A stretch of DNA of 64,000 nucleotides, from assembly GCA_019155185.1 (NCBI GenBank), contig CM032811.1:4307806-4371805 (forward strand), given 5' to 3'. Origin of the DNA: Beaufortia kweichowensis. Taxonomy: Eukaryota; Chordata; Actinopteri; Cypriniformes; Gastromyzontidae. Below the pieces are notes generated by a model that worked only from the letters and a program-made list of their open reading frames with translations, did not search any database and was not told the DNA's origin. Below, one piece after another: positions 44,147 to 55,689 of this stretch. Numbering within the stretch: the first letter of the stretch is position 1; every line of letters begins with the position of its first letter. The translations under genes were made by a program, and so were the position numbers.

Positions 44147-47100
44147 GTTGTAGTCTTCATGGGCCGATCGCTCTCTTTCCTGTGATCCTCTCTGAAAGCC
44201 CCTCACGCTGTTTTTGCCTGCTGTTGCTCTGTCAGCAGCCCTCTGCTTCAACCACCCAAAAATAAAACTTTGCCCGCCCCTTACCCCAACACTGACGGGG
44301 AGGGTACAAATATACTCAAATACACACTTGACATCTACATACAAACATATATCTGTAACCAGCTCATACACTGTAAAAACGATTTTTAGATTAAATAAAT
44401 AACCAGACGACCAAGGCTTAACTTGATTATTTTAGCTTTTGGGTTACTTAGTATCACAATGCAGCTTTAATATTAATCACTCTAAAAAATTCTTAATTAT
44501 TTTCAACCCATTGTTAGGTCAAAAAGGGACAAACCCAAACGCTGGGTTAAATTAGCCTGACAACTGTCACTGCACATATTGAGCATACACATGAATATGC
44601 AATTAATTTGACAAATTCATTGCAATTAATTTTTTATTCATTCATTTTTTTTATTTGAGGTATTTTTAAAAGTAACATTAACATTATTTTAAACTTCTTT
44701 TTAGTTTCTCAAATATTTATTCTTGTTATGAATGGATCTATACATGAACCTGAACGTGATCATGTGCAGCACGTGCACAGAGCATGACTGAATGAAATAA
44801 TGGAGATCAACTGGCCAGATATCCACTCAATGACCCATTATGGTGTGTTACCATGGAGATGAACACTGTATTCACCAGTAAACCAGGAGTGATTAGGTTA
44901 GCATGTTGGAAGCTTTTAGAAAAAACATCTCCTGAGGTGCTGCTTTGCATATTGACTTCACAGACGTGTACAGGAAAACAGGGAGCAGATAATAGATTTC
45001 ATTCACACATTGAGATGTCTAACCTGCTATCTCCGTGCAGACTGTTGTTGGCCCCTCTGATAAGTTGAGAGTAGAGTACCACAGGTCACAGATCTGTTCT
45101 TCCTGAGTGTTTCGACCAATGGCAGGAGCCGTTGTATGTGACGAGTCCAGTGTCTGCAGGGCGTCTGTGGTTTCCTTGGCAACAGAAGTGTCTGACCCGT
45201 GAAGCTGTGGTACTGCCGACACAATCAACATTTAATCACCATTATATCATCTGTGAACACCACAACAATTTAGATGGTTTCTCTGAAGTGAATTTACTGC
45301 TTATAGGTTCATTAGGCAGAGTAAACAGGTTATAAAGCATAAAGAAAAACTAAAAGGTTTTTTAAAGTTTATGGATCGTTAAGAATCACATTCTTTCCCT
45401 TAACACTAATATTTTTTATTATTTTTTATGTTTATAAAAAAAATGGTCAAATATTTATTATTGAGTCTTAGACCTTTCATCAGTATATAGTTTGATTAGA
45501 ATTTAACTATAAAATATCAAAGTGAATAGTAAAATAAAATAAGTGACAGTTCACAGGTTGAAACCTTCTGTGAAACACAAAAGAAGATATTTTGAGAAAT
45601 ATTTCAGTGGTTTTGTGTCCAGACTATGGAAGTCAAAGGGGGTCAAAATGTTTTGGTTATCAACAATCTTCAAAATATCTTTTGTTGTGCATTGCAGAGG
45701 TTTAGAATGAACAAATACTAACCATTTAAAGTTGAATTAATCAAAAATAATTTTGTTGTTTCAGCATCCTGACCAAACTGACTCAGCAACAATGGTTTAA
45801 ACAACGATGTGAGTTTAAAGCAGAACTGCCAGTTTATCTGACTGATAACGTTGTTTGGGACACTTGTCTGTTATGTTTGATTTCATGCTAATGCAAAAAT
45901 TACACACTTCACCTGTAACACAGTGAATCATGCAATGCACACATGCAAACACACAAACGCTTTTTTATGAACATAATAGTAATTTCATAAGCACCTGTTG
46001 ATGACTCATCCTGATGACTATACTTCAAACTATCCGTCTGAATGCCTGAGATCTCCTCCGATCCTTTGCACGTTGCTGAGTCTTTTTCCTGAAACTCCTC
46101 CACCCAGCCTTGTACAGAGGGCTGTACCGTCCGCTGCAAAGTCTCCTCCTCCTCATCTCTCTCCCCCTCAACAGAGAGGTAATCATGGGGGTCCCAATCC
46201 ACAGCGGGGGAGTCCGGAGGTAACTGGCTCTCCGCGGTATCCGTGTGGTTCATCGAACCACGGCTGCCCCTCCCTCCGGCCCGGCGGCGCACTGAGTCTC
46301 TCCGAGGTGAGGAGTCGCTCTCAGAGAAGGCAATGTAGGAGAAGGTGAGCTCGAAGGAGTTCTGGCGAGGTGTGCCCCATATGGAAGAGCTGCTGAGACA
46401 GGCATCATCATCATCAATGTCAGGACCGTCCTCATCCTCAGACCACTCCCTGGCTGTCTGCAGCTCGGGGAAATCTGACTCCTCGTTTCCACCTGAACAA
46501 ACACAAGAAACATTTTATTGTCAAAAAGTACAAAGAGTGACTATTTTCTAAAAGTAAGCAGAGCTTTACTTATGAGGCAAGCATGAATAATTCATGTTAT
46601 AAATCTGATCTTTTTGAATTCTGATTGGATGTTAATTCAGATATCAGTTAAAAACTAAAAAGTTAAAAATTTAATCTGACATTAAAATGACATTACTAAT
46701 TACTCCTTAAAAGCCGCAGCTACTTTGACCATATGGGGGACAGAGATTAAAATTTGTTTGCAACCTTTTAAACTCATAACCTGTAACAAGCTGCAAACGT
46801 TACACTTTCCAATACATACATTTTCATATGAATATTAACAAAATGTATTATTCATTATGAATGCACTTCTAATGCAAACTCAACTAATTTAATTTTCAAA
46901 TTCAATATTATTTTTTACTGAATTGTTGAAAGTATGTTATTCAAGTACATCATAAGTAATTGTAATTAAATTACTTAAAAATGAAGAGAAATCCATTATT
47001 TCACTTTTTTTTCAAAGGAAAAGTCATTTAAATACAGTATTTATTTAATTACTAAAGCAATACATTACACTTAACATTGTCCCTGACCTATGTTGAAATC

Positions 47101-49018
47101 ACAGTTAACACATGCCTCTCAAAGCCTTTAACTTCATTTATTACTTCATTTCCGGATTCAGAACTGTACTATAGTTTTTAATACTACTGTATGCTTTAAT
47201 ATTTACCATAATACCTAATTTTGTAAACTTTGGTCCTGAATGCTAATAAATAATAAAGTCTCCCAGTAGTGACATTCTGTTTCCCTTTGTTATTTTTTGT
47301 TTTATCATTATTTTTCATTATTTCCATTTTTATCATTTTGTGAAAGCAATAAGGAATTCAAGGGCATGTGAATATGGTCACAGATGAAGGGATGTATAAA
47401 TACATTCACAGTATAAGACAGTCTTCTCATGGATCATTTGAAACCATTATAGATATAGATATTAAAAAACAATAATAAAATAAAGGATTCACACATTTGA
47501 ATATACTGTATATGTATATGAAAATGAAATGCAGTCACCATCAGAGCAGGGAGGGGTGGAGTCAGGCGTTGAGTTCACCGTTCCAAACTCCTCTGAAATG
47601 AGAGAACATAACCTGCTTTATGATCATGTGATCATCATACATTTCATTGTCGGAGTTCTCAATAAGCATCAAACAACTCCAATCATTTTATTTCAAGAAC
47701 ATCGTGTCCTGGTTTATGTGTCTTGTTCAAAGGCATTTTGCTAGAATTGAGACCTGCTTTGGACAGTCCACTACTTACCATCTGATGCATAACACACACA
47801 ACAACACTAAGAGCTGACTGAAATAGTCTGTTCCAATCTGATTGGCTGCAATTAATACAGGATGTACACAAAGAAACAAACTGTGATTGGTTACTTTTCA
47901 TGAAGGACAGACAGACCTCTTCTAAGTTAGCGGTTCTTGGCAGAACAAACTGAAAAGTGCGTCAGACTTTGCCAACTCTTGGCCATTTGAATATTATGTA
48001 TATCTATAAAAGAGACCTGTGCATTTTAATGGGAAGCAATCCACTATTTCATGCATAATGCTGAATGAAATAAAACAAGCACATGCAACAATTAATCTTT
48101 GCTCAGAACTTGAAGTCAAGGAGTCTTTTTCAGGTTTAGGACCTCTTGGTACAAAAAATTAGATGGAGCAGAGACCTGCTTTACATACTGTACAATATAT
48201 TTACATATTGCATTGTATTTACATACGTATTTACATACTTGTGCGTTAATAATTATTATTTTAATGGCTGTGAATGTAAGCAATATACTGTTAAAGGGTC
48301 ACATTCTTGTGCATCGGCAAATTGTTAATGTTATCTGAACAATTAACTTTGGTCGAATTTAACTTATTATTGCATGTACATGTTTTGTATAGCACAAAAC
48401 CAAAACTTCTGTTTGGGAACAGGCCTTAATGTGCAGACCTTTTAACCCCTGTTAAAGATTACTGATTTTTATAACAAAGCATATGATTCAATGCTATATT
48501 ACCAAGAATTCCCCTCAAATATCCAGATTTTTTTTAAATGTGTGACAAAAAATGATAAAATACAATCAATACAGGTTCAAAATACAAGTACAGTGTTTTA
48601 ACTGTGTTTGTACTACATATATAAATCATTATTCAGCAGTATTGAATGTATTTACACACACAGAGGACAAACTAAACAAACACAAGGTAATTTTAATTAC
48701 CACCAGCCAATTCCTGTTGATTCTACCGTTAACAACAAACACAAAAACAAGCTCACATTTCAGCTTCCAGCGATTACATTTGTAAACACACATACACAGA
48801 TACACTAGCACACACTGCAACATCAGCAGAATCCATCAAAACACACGGCTGAACGGATGCTGTACATGAGAAAGAAGGCAACAGAATACGAAGGCGTCAG
48901 CTATAAGAGGGAGAAACGGAGACGAAGAACAATGCAGATGATGGTGAGATTGATTTACAGGCGGAGGATAATAAGGAAAGCACTTACTGCAGTGGGAGAA
49001 CCCTAGAACCTGACCCAT
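38802..49018 (-). CDS. rtn2: Reticulon-2, long isoform
   Basis: Ten coding exons: 49018-48988, 47592-47539, 46492-45995, 45212-45024, 42398-42191, 41502-41364, 39717-39648, 39204-39158, 39065-39007 and 38877-38802. All introns are GT-AG and the chain gives 446 residues. The N-terminus MGQVLGFSHCKE and STPDST match human RTN2, as do ESDFPELQTARE and ELTFSYIAF in exon 3. Residues 248-446 are the reticulon homology domain: VMDLIYWKD, a hydrophobic hairpin (LFTGLVVGLLSLF to about SVRIY), NPFQSYLDLD, and a second hairpin (LLLMYLVTFLGALCNGL to PLFYTRHQ). The C-terminus KPKAH fits the KxKxx ER-retrieval pattern. Reticulons insert hairpins into tubular ER and bend it; human RTN2 mutations cause spastic paraplegia SPG12. 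The neighbour ppm1n is divergent as in human, supporting orthology. The a or b paralog is not resolved. Confidence 0.95.
41951..41977. repeat. Perfect short hairpin in rtn2 intron
   Basis: GCCCTGTTACT, loop TCTAA, AGTAACAGGGC: an 11-bp perfect stem. Related 'ccctgttacc' and 'ctccgttacc' strings occur upstream at about 41,678 and 41,845, suggesting a transposon remnant. Confidence 0.6.
42542..42751. repeat. Inverted-repeat element with ATTAATCGCG ends
   Basis: The left end attaatcgcgattaatcgc is the exact reverse complement of the right end gcgattaatcgcgattaat. Inner arms are also complementary ('aataaaagtttgtgtttac' against 'gtaaacacaacttttatt'). About 210 bp with no coding potential. It lies in the rtn2 intron just upstream of exon 5, about 145 bp from its acceptor. 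It is a non-autonomous DNA element of unassigned family. Confidence 0.75.
44255..44280 (-). promoter_or_regulatory. Candidate promoter of short rtn2
   Basis: The reverse strand carries GGGGCGGGCA (GC box, 44271-44280), then AAGTTTTATTTTTGGG about 110-120 bp upstream of the MSTK start. The AT-rich part is TATA-like and resembles an imperfect CArG or MEF2 site. That would suit muscle expression of RTN2-C, but this is inference. Confidence 0.4.
45430..45545 (-). repeat. Dispersed repeat family R1, copy 2
   Basis: The reverse complement matches the series described for the copy at 27,835: 'attcactttgat' and 'gtctaagactcaataataaa'. Located in the rtn2 intron between exons 3 and 4. Confidence 0.6.
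45546..45715. repeat. Angel-like element fragment
   Basis: 'gaaacacaaaagaagatatt', 'actatggaagtcaaaggggg' and 'caaaatatcttttgttgtg' are the central palindromic part of the foldback family. Located in the rtn2 intron between exons 3 and 4. Confidence 0.65.
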
Positions 49019-49137
49019 GCTCCATTAAGGCACTGCTGGGCCCATCCAAACTGGAGTCCCCTCTCCTCATCCGCTGGATCTCTGCCTCTCTTTCTGTGTC
49101 CCTCACGCACCCTCCCTCTCCTCTAGTGCAGTGCTGT

Positions 49138-49163
49138 TGCTCTCTCTCTTTCTCTCTCTCCTT
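49138..49163. repeat. CT-rich tract upstream of rtn2
   Basis: A CT/TC-rich run about 120-145 bp upstream of the long rtn2 start codon, within the likely 5' UTR or core promoter. On the transcribed strand it is GA-rich. No TATA box is apparent nearby. Confidence 0.7.
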
Positions 49164-49241
49164 CTTTGTATCAGCCGGCCCCTCCCAGGCTGCATCTCTC
49201 TCTATCTACTGCAGATTGTAGAGGGTAGATGGAAAATGTGG

Positions 49242-49260
49242 AGTGTGTGTGTGTGTGTGT
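49242..49260. repeat. (GT)n microsatellite
   Basis: A short GT dinucleotide run in the divergent rtn2/ppm1n promoter interval. Confidence 0.9.
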
Positions 49261-50329
49261 AAACCGTGTTGGCTGCTGTCAGAATGAGCACATCCATGTG
49301 TGTGTAGCTCATCCCTGCCATCTTAAATCAACATCCCCTTTCTATCCTGCTGTTTAAACATGACACGGATGAACACACTGCACCCTTAAAATGACTCATG
49401 CAATTCTTAAATATAAATGTGTAGTCATTTTTTTTTAATAAAGTAGATTTGAAAAATATGTTTAAATCATGCACACAGGAGCATCATGGGGGCTGACATG
49501 TTCAGATCATGTGACCTGCTGAATGTTCAGCAGCTCCTGCCAGAGAGGACAACTTTATCAAATAATAAATATAATTTTATGTATTTTATTCTATATTAAA
49601 CTAATACTGTTAGAATATTGAAGAATGTTAAACAAACCTAAGATGTGTCCAAAGTTGCCCCTTATCTGTAATATATTGCATTATATAGGGTGTCAGCCAT
49701 TTTGTAGTGTTTTGCGAACGTTTACAGATTACGTTGCAGTTACGTAACTTTTTGACATTCCCAGTTAGTTCTCACAACGTTTTGAGGATGTCTTGAGGTG
49801 GTAACAGTAAAAAACATATACAGGGTTAAAAAAAGACTCGAAAAAGACATTATATTGTAACATATTATTTTAAACATAACCTTCCCCAAAACTGCCCTTA
49901 TTCACAATTCTTAATCTTAAATTAAGAATTAAAAAAAGAAATAGGTTATGTTAGCCACGCAGGTGTATTTTATCTGTCACTTGTATGTTTGGCTCAGGTG
50001 TAACGTCACTCATCTGCAGTACTTTAGTAATCCACAAGCTTTCTAAGAACTAGGGCTTCCAAAGGAGGGCATTTCCTACTACCCATACTGTAAAGACAAT
50101 TAGCGTAAGAGATACGCTTAGAGGCTGTGTGCCCTCTTTAGGTTGCTATTTTCTGCTATTACGTGTTTTATGACAATGTTTGTACACAATGGATTCAGAA
50201 AATTATATTGTGTGCAAATCATTTTTATTTTGGATAAAATGTCACTTAAACCTGAAAATTCTACGCAATACATTTTTTTAGGCATTTGTTACAAATAACA
50301 TTAACATTTTTTTGTTTATATTTAGTTAT
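49261..50329. other. Divergent intergenic region between rtn2 and ppm1n
   Basis: It must hold the ppm1n promoter and part of the rtn2 promoter, but no TATA or strong motif stands out. AT-rich, without open frames of interest. Confidence 0.45.
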
Positions 50330-50465
50330 AAATATAATTTTCATAGTGTTATGAAAATGTGTCAAAATATTTATTCTTGAGTCTTAGTTCTTTTTATCAA
50401 TATATGTCATGATTAGATTAGAATTGAAATATTAAAGTGAATAGTAAAATAACAGCATATTTCAC
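50330..50465 (-). repeat. Dispersed repeat family R1, copy 3
   Basis: The reverse complement closely matches 51,420-51,540 ('attcactttaatattt', 'attctaatctaatcatga', 'atttgacacattttcata'-like strings). It lies upstream of ppm1n in the opposite orientation to the copy in ppm1n intron 1. Confidence 0.68.
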
Positions 50466-50945
50466 ACACTGTACACACTATTAAAAACCCAATAAGAACC
50501 AATAAACGCAAAAGAACGAACCAATAAAGCCGATAAAATCCCATGTCACGAGCAAATCCAACACTCTGTAGTTCACGTAACTAATCCATGCACATTATGA
50601 AGTCGGGATTAAACACAGGCGTAGAACAGAGGGAGGGACAGGCAGAACGCAGTTTCAGTAAACATAAATAGATTAGCCAATCACAACATGGCTAAAATAC
50701 ACACAGGGTTCATGATTTCAGATCCCCAGCTTCTATTACTGCCATCCAATGGATTTCATCCTGACCAAGACAGTCCAAAAGAGCTCTGGACTGTCTTTAG
50801 CAGAGAGTGATTGACAACACACTGACTCATACCACATCCGGCCCTCCATTATTGGCTTTGACTCAAAGTAAGGCACTGGATCGGCTGAGGAAGACCAGGA
50901 CAAGAAGAAACTCTAGCAGAAAACTAAGCAGTATCCAAAGCAGAC

Positions 50946-53310
50946 ATGAGAACAGCCAGGCGGGCCAGCACCATGGAGGTGCCCTCCTTTCTACGACAGT
51001 TGGTGAAGGAGACTGAGAAGATGGTGACCTTCTTCTTCAAAGGTGGGAGAAGGGAAGACTATGACTTTGATAATGAAGAGGAAGTTCCAAGTGCGTATCT
51101 GGAACGGCCAATTTTGGCGAAAGACACGCAAGAGGGGGGATCAAAATGGGGGGTAAACTACGGCATGGCTTGCGTGCAGGGCTGGCGTGTCCACATGGAG
51201 GATGCCCACACGTGCATGCCGGAGATGACTGAAGGATTTTCAGACTGGAGTTACTTTGCTGTGTTTGATGGACATGCTGGAAGAACAGTGGCTCAGTACT
51301 GCTCCAAACATCTGTTGGATTTCATTCTGGATACAGGTACTCACGATTTACACTATTTATAAACTGTATTTACAATATTAACACTGTCTTAACCTGTTTA
51401 CTGTCACCGTTCCACAGGAGGACACTTTGGTTATTTCACTATTCACTTTAATATTTCATAGTTGAATTCTAATCTAATCATGACAAACTATATTGATTGT
51501 CTACGACTCAAAAATCTAAATATTTGACACATTTTCATAACAATAAACATAAACAAAAAATCTGTTTAAATGTTAAGTCATTGAAGTTATGCTTATTATT
51601 TCTGCATTAGGCTATACAAAATACCAATGAGTAGCAACATTGTAAAAACAAATGTTGGCTAATTAATTTATAGCCAATAAAATGTAACTGTAAATCTTGG
51701 TTAAAGAAACAACCTTATAAGCTAAACTTTCAGACTTAAGCTTTGGTCATGTAGGGCAAAAAGCAGCTCATTAGTAGATATTTCTAACCCTGTGATTATG
51801 TGATTGTGTAAGCAGGATGTGTGACGGCAGACGACGACTCAGAGCTAGTCAAAGATGGCATCAGGGATGGTTTTCTTGGCATTGATCGACACATGCACAC
51901 CCTGTCACGTAACGACACATGGGACCACAGTGGATCGACGGCGACTGCCGTTATGATCTCCCCACGTAACATCTACTTTATCAACTGCGGTGATTCACGA
52001 ACCTTCCTCTGCCGTGATGGTCAGGTGGTGTTCTACACGGAGGACCACAAACCTTGCAACCCACGTGAGAAAGAGCGCATCCAGAACGCTGGCGGTTCTG
52101 TCACCCTGCAGCGCATCAACGGCTCGCTGGCTGTGTCCCGCGCCCTTGGAGACTACGACTTTAAGGAGGTGGAATGGAAAACTCAGACCGAACAGCTGGT
52201 ATCACCCGAACCAGAGGTGTACGAGCTGAAACGAACCCCTGGAGATGAGTTCTTGGTGGTGGCGTGTGATGGTGTCTGGGATGCAGTTGGTAACGAGGAG
52301 CTGTGCGCGTTTGTGCGTAACCGCCTGCAGGTGTGCGACGATCTGAGAGACGTTTGTGGGCAGGTCATTGACCTTTGCCTCTACAAGGTTGGTATTAGCG
52401 GAGAGAGAATATCCCTGATCCACGTCCACGAGCCATTCGTAGACTGCACGTATTTAGCAAGCCATTTACCTTCATTGTAAGCTCTAATAAGATTTGGCAA
52501 CTTCCGGGATGCACAGTCAGGATGCACAGGTTTTTAATCGCTCCGCTGGGAAAAGAAAATCATGTTTATAGGGAACCCAGCTGAATGAATGCATCTGAAA
52601 AATTAAGTTATGTAATCAATAAGGTACGAGAGGATTGTGCTTTGTCGTGAATAAGTCACGGCTTAGTCACAGGCTTTTCCGCATAAGCACAGATAATAAA
52701 GCACTAGCCTCGAGTCATTTATTAGTTTCAAAAAACCTCTACGACACAATTCAAATAATAAAGGCCAAAAATGTATACTTAATTATTGGATATGAATATT
52801 TTTTTCTTTCACAACTTGGGCCGAGCATTAAAGCAGCCAATAAGAGATTTATCAAAAGCCAAACTTTTGATAAATTATCCCGAGTACATTTTTGCAAACC
52901 AAAGATAAATTATATGTAATATAAAATTTCTATTTGATTATAACGGTTTGCATTAATGTGAATCAACATAGCCTAGTTCAAGCTGCATTTGTATTATTCC
53001 ATAGGTTTGAGAAGTGTCCCTAAAAATCTGAATTATATCGATTACATTAGGTAAATGGAACGATAGATAAATGTTAAGTCAATTTACTAGTTTTACCACA
53101 GTTTATTAATTAATATCAATGACTGATGTAACTGAATTGCCAGTACAGAAGCTCTAAAACTTTACATCAGTTTAATCGTGCTGATGTAAATAAACATGAT
53201 TACATTCACTTGAGTTATGTAATATTATATAATGAGACAATAAGATTACGTAACAGAATCAGCTTAGCCTGTTCTTTACAATAAGAGACTGTTCTGTAAA
53301 TAGAATGTTT

Positions 53311-53380
<70 letters not shown>

Positions 53381-54346
53381 GGAGGATTATGGGTGACATT
53401 GTAACTGTCTACTATGTTGTTTAGGTATAGGAATATCCAGGTTATGCATCAGGGTCTTTACATATGCACTACCTTTTTACTATATTCTGTTTATTTTTCT
53501 CAGTAAAATAATAAGTAATTTATCATTTTAAATTCTTCAGGGAAGTTTAGACAACATCAGCATCATCATTATCTGCTTCGACGGCGCCCCCAAAGTGACT
53601 CCAGAGGCACTGCAGCGTGAGGCAAAGCTGGAGCAAATCATTGAGCAGAAAGTGGAAGGTAACTTCACCAACTCCTTCTAATGAAATACAATTCATACAT
53701 TATTCCTCCCAACCTATGAGCCATATAAGTGTCCAAAATTATTATACTCTCACGGCACCCAGAGATCATCCAAATAATGAGAGCTAAAGATGAGGATCCT
53801 GACCTGCTCTATGTGATGAAGTTCTTGGCATCTGAAGGGATTTCAGGTCTTCCACCAGGTGGCGGTATTATAAGCAAGTGAGTGATACCTGAAGAGAAAC
53901 ATTCACAGACACTAAGTGTTTGTGGATGTTTCAAATATGAAGTTTTACAAATATAATTAAAGCAGGATAGAAGTAAATACAGTTTTGTCTTTTTAACTTA
54001 TTTCTCTTTGTTGCAGGAAAGATTGTATTATTGCTGCGTATCAAAAATACGCATCAGCCTTAAGATCACTCAAGTCAATGGTATGTGTTTGAAATCTTTG
54101 AACCTATACTGAATAAATTATTAATGTTTTTATGTAATAATCTCCAGTTATACTGTTAGATAGTTACATAGTTAAAATAATTGAAAATCATTATTTAACT
54201 AAAGAAATAACACATCAAAGGATATTATATTATATACATTAAACATAAATTACAATTAATAATAATGATTAATATACGAGAATTTATATCTTAAAATGAA
54301 TATATTTTTATAATTACAGGATATTGGCTCTGAGGATTCCAACTAA
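50946..54346 (+). CDS. ppm1n: PPM1N-type Mg2+/Mn2+-dependent Ser/Thr phosphatase
   Basis: Six coding exons: 50946-51336, 51816-52387, 53541-53658, 53763-53877, 54017-54080 and 54320-54346. All are GT-AG and in frame, giving 428 residues. PPM (PP2C) motifs in order: QGWRVHMEDAH (D86), FAVFDGHAG (D108), GSTATAVMISPR, INCGDSR, EDHKP, GSLAVSRALGD (about 233-243), VVACDGVWD (D282) and GSLDNIS (D325). The four aspartates are metal ligands of the two-metal centre. The C-terminal part (SGLPPGGG, DCIIAAY) matches the PPM1A/B/N tail. Human PPM1N is also divergent from RTN2, the main reason for choosing N over A or B. A second in-frame ATG at 50973 (caccATGg) has a stronger Kozak context, so the start could be nine residues later. 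Poly(A) signal AATAAA is at 54677-54682. The paralog letter is unresolved. Confidence 0.93.
51395..51560 (+). repeat. Dispersed repeat family R1, copy 4
   Basis: Located in ppm1n intron 1; begins 'taacctgtttactgtcaccg'. It pairs in inverted orientation with 50,330-50,465, so the two copies bracket the first coding exon. Confidence 0.68.
53314..53376. repeat. (AG)n microsatellite in ppm1n intron 2
   Basis: A perfect AG run of about 63 bp, about 165 bp before exon 3. Confidence 0.97.
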
Positions 54347-54676
54347 TTGACCTGGAAATGGAATCAAGCTCCATGGACGTAAACACCAATGAAAAGAGGT
54401 CAAACTATTTATCCTGTTCACTTTCTCAGATGAATGTTGTTCATTGAAACAGACTGAGATTAAATTATCCAAAACTTTCCTGAAGGAAAACACATGCTAA
54501 AGCAGTCCTAAAATTGTACAGTGTGTCTGTAGCACACATTGTGCTCAGTTTTTCGAGCACCCTCAACACCACAACACTGCATGGGTTTGGAGTGGGACTG
54601 TGTGCCTGGCCAGTGGAAAACCAATGACGAGTGTTTAACCAATGCAATTTATTCATTATTAATCATCCTTTTTTGG

Positions 54677-54682
54677 AATAAA
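54677..54682 (+). terminator. Poly(A) signal of ppm1n
   Basis: Canonical AATAAA, about 330 bases past the stop codon in a plausible 3' UTR. No earlier copy was seen after the stop. Confidence 0.65.
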
Positions 54683-54689
54683 CACTGAA

Positions 54690-55289
54690 TTAAATTTGAT
54701 TTTCAGATTAAATCAAATTTTATCGAAAATGTCACATTGTGGTCTTTAATTGTTTTAAAACATTGCTAAGCATCATATGCGCTTTATATTTTCAATACAT
54801 ACAGTAGAGTGACCTATATTTGATGATGGATGTTTAGCTGTCCTCACAAAAACATCTTAAAAAAAGATTTTTTTTTGTTGTGTTACAATAATAATAATAC
54901 AATAGATTTGCAAATATCATCATAGAGAGAAAACGGAAAAATTAGCAGATGTCAATATTTGGTGTTTTAAACACCTATGCAAGGTCTCACTTATTGTTTT
55001 TTAAGCTTTATATTTTATGTTTTATAAAGAGACTGTGCCATTCTCCATTCCCTGGGTATCATAACATTTGGTTTGTGATGTTATTTCACAACAAATTCCT
55101 ACAAAGTATCCTCACTAGTATTCAGTGGTACTGATCATTTGCTCCCATTAACTTGACATTGTTGTGACAATTGGCATGACAAAACAAAATCAAAGATTAA
55201 AAATGACATTATAGGGTGAGCGAAACTGCAGAGATGAATTGATTTATAATGTATTTAATATTGTACATTTAATGAATGCATCTTTTTTT
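54690..55289. other. Intergenic DNA after ppm1n
   Basis: AT-rich. I see no gene or clear repeat. Confidence 0.45.
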
Positions 55290-55680
55290 ACATACTGTAT
55301 AGCACTGGCATGTCATGTAGGCTAGAGAAAACCCCTCATTTACTGACAAGCCAAATTTTAAAAATTCAAAGAAATTGTAAACTGAAGGGACAATTTCTGT
55401 GGCAAATTCTTCTACCATGAGTTTAACACCACAAGCAGTTGATTGAACATAATTAAAACAGATTTACTTATCATTATCACTATATCATCTGTCATTATAT
55501 ATCATTATATAGATTTACAAACATTATCAATAGCAACATGCATGTAATGACTAATATGTCTAATATGCGACTTGGTTGAAAAAATATTGATACATTTTTT
55601 ATTTCTTTGTTATGTGGTGCAATGATTACCTCCTGCAATTTGTTCTGTTGACAAGAGTTCATAGGGAACATATTTTTCAG
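55290..55680 (+). pseudogene. Relic of the crystallin-array upstream region
   Basis: Diverged but collinear with about 58,035-58,400 of the array: 'agcactggcatgtcatg', 'gggacaatttctgtggcaa', 'ccacaagcag', 'agcaacatgcatgt', 'tgcgacttg' and 'ggaacat' occur in the same order. No crystallin reading frame follows. Instead the sequence passes into a DNA element at about 55,690. It represents an older, coding-less unit of the array. Confidence 0.7.
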
Positions 55681-55689
55681 AGATAGCCA

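Noticed and set aside
44147..44371. Open frame continuing upstream of the MSTK start of short rtn2
   Set aside because: It contains no in-frame ATG and no reticulon similarity, so it is best read as 5' UTR and promoter.
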